12,909 nt of DNA from an uncultured Pseudomonadota bacterium (GTDB taxonomy: Bacteria > Myxococcota_A > UBA9042 > CAIXZC01), in the NCBI GenBank assembly GCA_937884235.1, contig CALGBT010000046.1, positions 1-12,909 on the forward strand, written 5' to 3'. Of this stretch, positions 8,162 to 12,909 are shown in pieces. The notes under the pieces are model-generated. The model had not been told where the DNA came from. It saw only the letters and a program-made list of their open reading frames with translations, and did no database searches. A program made the translations under genes and the position numbers. Within the stretch, counting starts at the first letter, position 1; each line of letters opens with the position of its first letter.

Positions 8162-10249
8162 TCAGGCCAGGATCTTGGTGAAATCGGCCAACTCCAGGAA
8201 GAAGTGTCCGATCTTGGAAAGCATGGCCAGACGGTTGCCGCGCAAGGTGAGGTCGTCGCACATCACCATCACATCATCAAAGTAGCGGTCGATGGCCGGC
8301 TTCAATTCCACCAATAGAGCCATTACCACGCCATAGCGCCGCTCTGTCAGCGCCGCAGCGGCCGTGGCCTGGAGAGTTCCAAAGGACTCCCAGAGGTCCC
8401 GTTCCGCCGCTTCCACGAGCCGCTCCGGGGCAAAGACGGCATCATTGTCTGCAGCCTTGCGGGTGATGTTGATGACCCGCTTGAACCCCTGCACCAGGTC
8501 TTCATAGTCGGGGCGCCCGCGCAGGCCTTCCACAGCTTCGCACTTCTGCTGCACGTCATAAGGATTGGCAAAACCGGAGGCCATGCACGCGTCCACCACT
8601 TCAGTCGCGTATTGCTCGGCCAGCCAGTTGCGCAGCCGCCCGGCAACAAATTCCATCACCTGCGCCAGCAACTGCTCCCGGTCGCCGGCAATGACATCAC
8701 CGAAGTTCTCAATGGATGCCTGGACAAAATCGGCTAGCGGCGTAGTCACCTTCCGCGCAGCGAGAATCCGGATGCAGGCCAACACCGCACGCCGCAACGC
8801 GTAGGGGTCCTTGGTTGCCGTGGGAATGAGCTTCAGATGGAAGCATCCCACCACGGTATCAAGTCGGTCAGCCAACGCCAGGGCTGCACCGGCAGCCGAT
8901 TCCGGAAGTTCATCACCGGAGAAGCGCGGCAGGTAGTGCTCATAGATGGCCTCGGCAACGGCATCGCCTTCGCCGGAAAGTCGGGCATACTCCCGCCCCA
9001 TGACTCCCTGCAATTCTGTGAATTCAAAGACCATTTGGGTTGCCAGGTCGGCCTTGCACAACAGCCCGGCCCGCGCCGCAGTCTGTTCCACCGCAGCATC
9101 GGCAAAGAGTAATCCGGCCACCCGCGCCGCCAGCGAAGCCGCCCGCACTCCCTTCTCCCGCATCGACCCGAGGCCGCGCAAGAAAGTCTGGCCGCCCAGC
9201 GGTTCCAGGTAACCTTCCAGCCCCTGCTTGCGGTCTTCGTTGAAGAAGAAGAGGGCATCTTCAAGGCGGGCCGTGAGCACCCTGGTATTGCCGCGCACTA
9301 CCAGCGATGCATCCCGCGCCTTGGTATTATTGATGACCACGAACCGGTTGGCCAACTTGTCACCATCGTAAACGGCAAAGAACTTCTGATGGTACTTCAT
9401 GGAGGTGACCAGGACCTCGGCAGGCATGGCCAGGAACTTCTGGTCAAAGGTACCCTGGCTGGGCACTGGATACTCCACCAGATGAGTCACTTCGTCGAGC
9501 AACTCCTGATCCCGCACCACCGCAAACCCATTCTCCCTCTCAATGGCCGCTAACCCCTCCAGAATGCGAGCCTGTCGGTCGGCGGGGTCGATGAGCACGA
9601 AGTTCTCTGCCAACAGCCCCTGATACTCGTCGGGATTGGCCACGGCTAGCGGGCCCCGGGCCCCCATGAAACGGTGGCCGTAGGTGAGCCTGCCCGCTTC
9701 GATTCCCGCATAGGAGAAAGGCACAACCTCCTCGCCCAGCAGCGAGACCAGCCAGTGGACCGGGCGCACAAAAGCCGTGCTCTGGGTTCCCCAACGCATA
9801 GACTTGGGAAAGCGCAGTCCCGCCAGGCATTTCTCCAGAAGCGGCGGGAGCAACGCCGCCGTGGTCTGCCCCGTCTCCGCCTTGCGGGCCAGAATGTACT
9901 CCTGCCCGTCCACCAGGACGAATTCAAGTTCCTTGACGTCCAGCCCCTGGCCTCGGGCGAAACCTACCGCAGCCTTGCTGGGATTGCCGTCAGCGTCAAA
10001 AGCAATGGCCCGCGCCGGGCCACGCTTCTCCACCACCACATCCTCCTGGCAAACCGGCAGGCCACTGATCATCACCACCAGGCGCCTCGGCGTCACGAAG
10101 TGACTCACCGCCTCCGGGGTCAGCCGCAAGGCCGCCAACTCCTTGGACAGTGCCTCAGCCAGACTTCTGGCCGCCGGGGGAGCCATGCGCGCCGGCACTT
10201 CCTCGAGCCCCACTTCCAGCAAGTATCTCTTTCGCTCGATTGAACTCAT
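8162..10249 (-). CDS. glyS: Glycine--tRNA ligase beta subunit
   Basis: 695 aa, the usual length for this subunit. With GlyQ it forms the bacterial alpha2beta2 glycyl-tRNA synthetase, which charges tRNA-Gly; the beta subunit mainly binds the tRNA. Family hallmarks in order: an N-terminal YLLEVGLEEVPARM segment near residue 9; a conserved region with FFFNEDR near 333 and the QTFLRGLGSMREKGVR stretch after it; ALADRLDTVVGCF (from about 455) followed by PTATKDPYALRRA; and a C-terminal DALR-like anticodon-binding domain (about 590-690). I chose the ATG at 10249 because it overlaps the glyQ stop as ATGA, has GGGAG about five bases upstream, and puts the conserved N-terminus at the usual distance. 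An in-frame ATG at 10261 would add only MGAE and has a weaker site. Transcribed with glyQ from the promoter near 11163-11198. Confidence 0.98.
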   Translation of the reverse strand: MSSIERKRYLLEVGLEEVPARMAPPAARSLAEALSKELAALRLTPEAVSHFVTPRRLVVMISGLPVCQEDVVVEKRGPARAIAFDADGNPSKAAVGFARGQGLDVKELEFVLVDGQEYILARKAETGQTTAALLPPLLEKCLAGLRFPKSMRWGTQSTAFVRPVHWLVSLLGEEVVPFSYAGIEAGRLTYGHRFMGARGPLAVANPDEYQGLLAENFVLIDPADRQARILEGLAAIERENGFAVVRDQELLDEVTHLVEYPVPSQGTFDQKFLAMPAEVLVTSMKYHQKFFAVYDGDKLANRFVVINNTKARDASLVVRGNTRVLTARLEDALFFFNEDRKQGLEGYLEPLGGQTFLRGLGSMREKGVRAASLAARVAGLLFADAAVEQTAARAGLLCKADLATQMVFEFTELQGVMGREYARLSGEGDAVAEAIYEHYLPRFSGDELPESAAGAALALADRLDTVVGCFHLKLIPTATKDPYALRRAVLACIRILAARKVTTPLADFVQASIENFGDVIAGDREQLLAQVMEFVAGRLRNWLAEQYATEVVDACMASGFANPYDVQQKCEAVEGLRGRPDYEDLVQGFKRVINITRKAADNDAVFAPERLVEAAERDLWESFGTLQATAAAALTERRYGVVMALLVELKPAIDRYFDDVMVMCDDLTLRGNRLAMLSKIGHFFLELADFTKILA

Positions 10250-11139
10250 TTCTGCTCCCATTTCCGATTCATGAGGGGGAAGCCCAGACGCTCGCGGCTG
10301 GCCAGGAACTCCTCGGCACAGCGGCGGGCCAGAGTGCGCACCCGGAAGATGTACTTCTGCCGCTCCGCCACGCTGATCGCACCTCGGGCATCAAGGACGT
10401 TGAAGGCGTGGGAGCATTTCAGGCAGTAATCATATGCTGGCAACGGCAGTGGCATTTCCAAGTCGTCGCAAAGGCGAAGGCACTCCTTCTCAAAGCGGTC
10501 GAAGAGCATCAGGTGAAGCTCCGTGTCGGCGACCTCGAAGTTGTGCGTCGAGAACTCCACTTCGTTGCGATGGAAGACGTCCCCGTAGGTCACGTCGCCA
10601 ACCCACGTCAGGTCGTAGACGTTCTCTACATCCTGCAGATACATGGCGATGCGTTCAATGCCGTAGGTGATCTCCACTGGAATGGGGTCCAGGTTGATGC
10701 CTCCGGCCTGCTGGAAGTATGTGAATTGGGTGATCTCCATACCATCGAGCCAGACCTCCCAGCCCAGTCCCCAGGCCCCCAGGGTCGGGGACTCCCAGTC
10801 GTCCTCCACGAAACGGATATCGTGGTCCAACGGGTCGATGCCCAGCTCCTTCAAACTGTTCAGGTAGAGTTCCTGAATGTTGAGAGGGCTCGGTTTCATG
10901 ACAACCTGGAACTGGTAGTAGTGCTGGAGCCGGTTAGGGTTATTGCCGTAGCGACCGTCCGTCGGGCGCCGGGAGGGCTCGACATAGGCGACATTCCACG
11001 GCTCGGGCCCCAGCACTCGCAGGAAGGTAGAAGGATTGAAGGTCCCAGCCCCCTTCTCAATATCGTAGGGCTGCGTCACAATGCAACCCGCCTTCGCCCA
11101 ATAGGACTGGAGGCGAAGAATCACGTCCTGGAAATTCAT
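10246..11139 (-). CDS. glyQ: Glycine--tRNA ligase alpha subunit
   Basis: 297 aa, matching the usual size of about 300. This is the catalytic subunit of the alpha2beta2 glycyl-tRNA synthetase, a class II enzyme forming glycyl-adenylate. The N-terminus (MNFQDVILRLQSYWAKAGC), the class II motif 2 region at about 50-80 (AYVEPSRRPTDGRYG followed by NPNRLQHYYQFQV), the GAWGLGWEVWLDGMEITQF segment (about 121-139) and motif 3 YGIERIAMYLQ (about 159-169) are all intact. Start ATG at 11139 has a strong ribosome binding site, GAGGAG at 11146-11151, with a 6-base spacer. It is the first gene of the glyQ-glyS-SGNH operon. No T-box leader is possible, since only about 24 bases separate the predicted transcription start from the ATG. 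Identification is secure. Confidence 0.99.
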   Translation of the reverse strand: MNFQDVILRLQSYWAKAGCIVTQPYDIEKGAGTFNPSTFLRVLGPEPWNVAYVEPSRRPTDGRYGNNPNRLQHYYQFQVVMKPSPLNIQELYLNSLKELGIDPLDHDIRFVEDDWESPTLGAWGLGWEVWLDGMEITQFTYFQQAGGINLDPIPVEITYGIERIAMYLQDVENVYDLTWVGDVTYGDVFHRNEVEFSTHNFEVADTELHLMLFDRFEKECLRLCDDLEMPLPLPAYDYCLKCSHAFNVLDARGAISVAERQKYIFRVRTLARRCAEEFLASRERLGFPLMNRKWEQK

Positions 11140-11162
11140 GCACTACTCCTCAACAATAAGTT

Positions 11163-11198
11163 GGCTGGGAAGTTAACAGAGAGACCGGGGGAGGTCAA
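11163..11198 (-). promoter_or_regulatory. Sigma70-like promoter of the glyQ-glyS operon, extended -10
   Basis: On the minus strand, TTGACC (11193-11198, five of six bases of the -35 consensus) is followed after exactly 17 bp by TAACTT (11170-11175). TGT (11176-11178) sits directly in front of it, making an extended TGn -10 element. Predicted transcription start is about 11163, giving a leader of about 24 bases with the GAGGAG site. The -35 lies only about 25 bp after the stop of the upstream gene on the same strand, and no terminator hairpin separates them, so some read-through from that gene is possible. Confidence 0.65.
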
Positions 11199-11222
11199 GG
11201 TTCAGCGCAATTCAGGCGGGGC

Positions 11223-12909
11223 CTACAGTCGCTCCCTGCGGCATCGCAGTGCCAGGAGCAGCGACAGCAGACCGAGCAATACCAACCCGGCCATGGGGTT
11301 CGCCCCGGCCCCGGCGGAACAACCATCATCCTTCTTCTTCGGCTCTTCCCCACTACTATCGGCACCAATTGCCCCATCCGCCGCGGGGACATCTGCAGAC
11401 ACTTGAAGATCGTCGGGGAGTGGGTTGCCGGCAACATCCGGCACATCGCTGTGGGCAGTATCCGGCTGTTCAACAATTTCATCCACCGCCACCATGTCCG
11501 GCACGGAAATAACGTCGGCCGAGCCTTCCACGACCACGTTGTCCACAACCTCCTCTTCCGCACAGCCGTTCTTCATGCCGTTGCACTCACCCGGTGGCGG
11601 GCACTCCGAAGAATTGCCCCACTCCAGGCAGACATCGGCATCCTGGTCGGCGACACATTCGAAGAGCATCGCCACACCATCAACGACTTCACACATGGCA
11701 GCCCCGGCCAGGCATTCATCCTCGCAAGGAATCGGCTGGCCGCCGCACTCCCCATCCTCACAGGGCGCAGTGGCGGGGTCGCAGGTGCCGACCTCGCTCA
11801 TTTCGAGGCAGCCGTTCTGGTCAAAGTCCCAGCAGGCCGCGACCAGAGCCGCCCCGTTGCACTCAACAGTGCCGAGCACACAGGAGTCGGTGCAGGCGGT
11901 GCCACAGATCGCGTTTTCGCAGGAAGCTGAGGGACCACAAGGGACGGCATCGTAGAGATCCAGGCAGCCATCACCATCGGAATCCTTGCAGGTGGCGACA
12001 TGCCAATCTCCCAGGGAGTCCTTTTCGCACTGTTTGACATCAGCCACATCGCACAGGTCGATGCAGTTGCCTGAGCAGTATCCATACTGGCAATACTCGC
12101 CGGGAGCACATTCTTCGGCCTTGTACCAGTCAAAACAAGGGTCAGCATCGCCGTCCTTCTTGCAGCCCCACCGCTCGTAGATTCCCAGGTCCTCGTTCTT
12201 CACGCACTTGAGTTTGGTAGTGCCGCCGCACTCATCTTCGCAGGTCGCATAGCATGAATGGTAGATGCACAACTGCCCCTCTCCGCACAGGTCTTCGCCC
12301 TCGTCGATGAGACCATCACAGTCATTATCAAGACCGTCGCAGTTCTCTTCGTCCACCTGCCCGTCACAGTCGTTGTCGATCTCGTCGCACACCTCTGCGG
12401 CCCCGGGATTGATGGCGGGGTCCTCTTCGTTGCAATCACCGAAATACCCGTCTTCGTCCAGGTCCTGAGCAATCTCCACCTTGAGCTGTGGCGAATACTG
12501 ACTCTCCTTGCTGCCAAAATCGACCCACCGCTGAATCGGAGCCCCCTGGTTGCCAAAGGCATCGTCGTAGAAGTGGAAGCCACAGTTGGGCATGATGGGT
12601 GTTCCCGGCTTGTCCTGCTCGCCGTTGACCCAATCGGTAACTGCCTTGGTGACGTCGAAGAACCACATGCCGTCTTCCGTGACCGAGACGTTCTGCGGCA
12701 GCGAGTTCCAGGTGGTGAGATTGGTATCGTTAAGGGTCTGCTCGTTCCATTCGCAGATCTCATCTGAGCCGATCTTCTTCAGGGCCGTGATCTTCAACTC
12801 AAACGAACCGCCCATTTCGTTCACTTTGCCCACTTCGGTGAGCCGCAGGGAGGCAGAGAGCACCTTGCCCTGAGGGAGCGAGTTGAGATCGAAACGGAGA
12901 TAGGACCGG
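11223..12909 (-). CDS. Secreted Cys-rich protein: DNRLRE-type domain, MopE motif, Cys repeats and MYXO-CTERM-like tail; 5' end cut off
   Basis: The frame stays open to the right edge, so the N-terminus is missing; 561 codons are visible. Residues below count from the first complete codon. Residues 1-148 look like a DNRLRE/CBM96-type beta domain: SYLRFDLNSLP at the start, WFFDVTKAVTDWVNG in the middle, and a closing strand near PQLKVEI. Residues about 149-205 are a MopE-like Asp/Cys motif with two near-identical 15-residue units. Residues about 219-449 are four Cys-rich repeats, three with Asp-rich loops (e.g. DSDGDGC). A long acidic/Pro/Val linker follows (about 450-520), then GCSAGAGANP (Cys530), a hydrophobic segment (about 537-556) and Arg-rich CRRERL. 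That tail matches the MYXO-CTERM pattern, in which the Cys is processed and the protein is sorted to the surface. Probably an exported or surface-attached metal-binding protein; function unknown. Confidence 0.93.
   Translation of the reverse strand, partial: RSYLRFDLNSLPQGKVLSASLRLTEVGKVNEMGGSFELKITALKKIGSDEICEWNEQTLNDTNLTTWNSLPQNVSVTEDGMWFFDVTKAVTDWVNGEQDKPGTPIMPNCGFHFYDDAFGNQGAPIQRWVDFGSKESQYSPQLKVEIAQDLDEDGYFGDCNEEDPAINPGAAEVCDEIDNDCDGQVDEENCDGLDNDCDGLIDEGEDLCGEGQLCIYHSCYATCEDECGGTTKLKCVKNEDLGIYERWGCKKDGDADPCFDWYKAEECAPGEYCQYGYCSGNCIDLCDVADVKQCEKDSLGDWHVATCKDSDGDGCLDLYDAVPCGPSASCENAICGTACTDSCVLGTVECNGAALVAACWDFDQNGCLEMSEVGTCDPATAPCEDGECGGQPIPCEDECLAGAAMCEVVDGVAMLFECVADQDADVCLEWGNSSECPPPGECNGMKNGCAEEEVVDNVVVEGSADVISVPDMVAVDEIVEQPDTAHSDVPDVAGNPLPDDLQVSADVPAADGAIGADSSGEEPKKKDDGCSAGAGANPMAGLVLLGLLSLLLALRCRRERL
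11226..11330 (-). other. C-terminal MYXO-CTERM-like sorting tail
   Basis: The encoded end reads Asp-Asp-Gly-Cys-Ser, a small Ala/Gly stretch, a run of about 20 hydrophobic residues, then Arg-Cys-Arg-Arg-Glu-Arg-Leu. This three-part layout (Cys motif, membrane helix, basic end) is the known MYXO-CTERM type of signal. It has a single Cys rather than the double-Cys form seen in some members. Confidence 0.75.
11562..12254 (-). repeat. Four diverged Cys-rich repeats of about 55-60 residues
   Basis: Each unit has a C-x3-C or C-x3-C-like opening, a central Cys about 20 residues later, then an Asp-rich loop ending in Cys (DADPC, DGDGC, DQNGC, DADVC), an acidic/aromatic stretch and one or two closing Cys. 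About eight Cys per unit suggest disulfide-bonded modules secreted to an oxidising place. The repeats differ at the base level, so they are old rather than a recent expansion. Confidence 0.75.
12297..12389 (-). repeat. Tandem 15-codon MopE-type unit, two copies with 48-base period
   Basis: Two consecutive copies of Cys-Asp-x-x-Asp-Asn-Asp-Cys-Asp-Gly-x-x-Asp-Glu-x, at 12345-12389 and 12297-12341, separated by one Asn codon. This is the signature of the putative metal-binding MopE motif found in secreted proteins of several bacteria. The closeness of the copies suggests a recent in-gene duplication or strong selection on the loop. Confidence 0.85.

Noticed and set aside
10250..10261. Upstream ATG for glyS at 10261
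   Set aside because: It would add four residues that GlyS proteins do not share; the ATG at 10249 has the better ribosome binding site and the typical ATGA overlap.
11140..11222. Possible terminator or T-box leader upstream of glyQ
   Set aside because: No stem-loop followed by a T run was found, and the predicted leader is too short for a riboswitch.
10150..11406. Plus-strand open frame of 418 codons
   Set aside because: It crosses glyQ, the glyQ promoter and ends of two neighbouring genes, all securely assigned to the minus strand.
12861..12863. GTG as start of the Cys-rich protein
   Set aside because: The frame is open to the window edge, and the codons upstream encode RSYLRFDLNSLPQGK, a conserved opening of DNRLRE-type domains, so this GTG is internal.

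Overview
The window is GC-rich, densely coded DNA, most likely from a deltaproteobacterium-like lineage (Myxococcota or a relative). The best taxonomic clue is the protein at the right edge. It combines a DNRLRE-type domain, a MopE-like Cys/Asp motif, Cys-rich repeats and a C-terminal tail of the MYXO-CTERM kind (Gly-Cys-Ser, then a hydrophobic helix, then Arg-rich end). A two-subunit glycyl-tRNA synthetase fits a bacterium of this type. The assignment is an inference from protein architecture, not a database match.

Layout, left to right. Positions 1-5026 (minus strand) hold one very large gene that runs off the left edge: a secreted bacterial alpha-2-macroglobulin with an intact Cys-Thr-Glu-Gln thioester motif. 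Its frame has no stop in the window, so several long plus-strand frames across it look like genes but are shadows. A 219-bp divergent intergenic region (5027-5245) follows. On the plus strand lie two translationally coupled genes: a membrane-anchored protein of unknown function (5246-6355) and a probable winged-helix DNA-binding protein (6352-7044). The latter overlaps by 24 bp the end of a convergent gene.

Positions 7021-11139 (minus strand) form a compact operon, glyQ-glyS-SGNH hydrolase: an ATGA overlap joins glyQ and glyS, and 7 bp separate glyS from the membrane SGNH hydrolase. A good sigma70-like promoter with an extended -10 lies just upstream of glyQ. Positions 11223-12909 (minus strand) hold the 3' part of the large secreted Cys-rich protein.

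The glyQS operon is housekeeping. The two edge genes encode envelope or surface proteins: a protease-trapping A2M and a probably sorted, metal-binding Cys-rich protein. The coupled plus-strand pair next to the A2M gene is the least understood part of the window. There are no tRNA or rRNA genes, CRISPR arrays, insertion sequences or phage genes that I can see.
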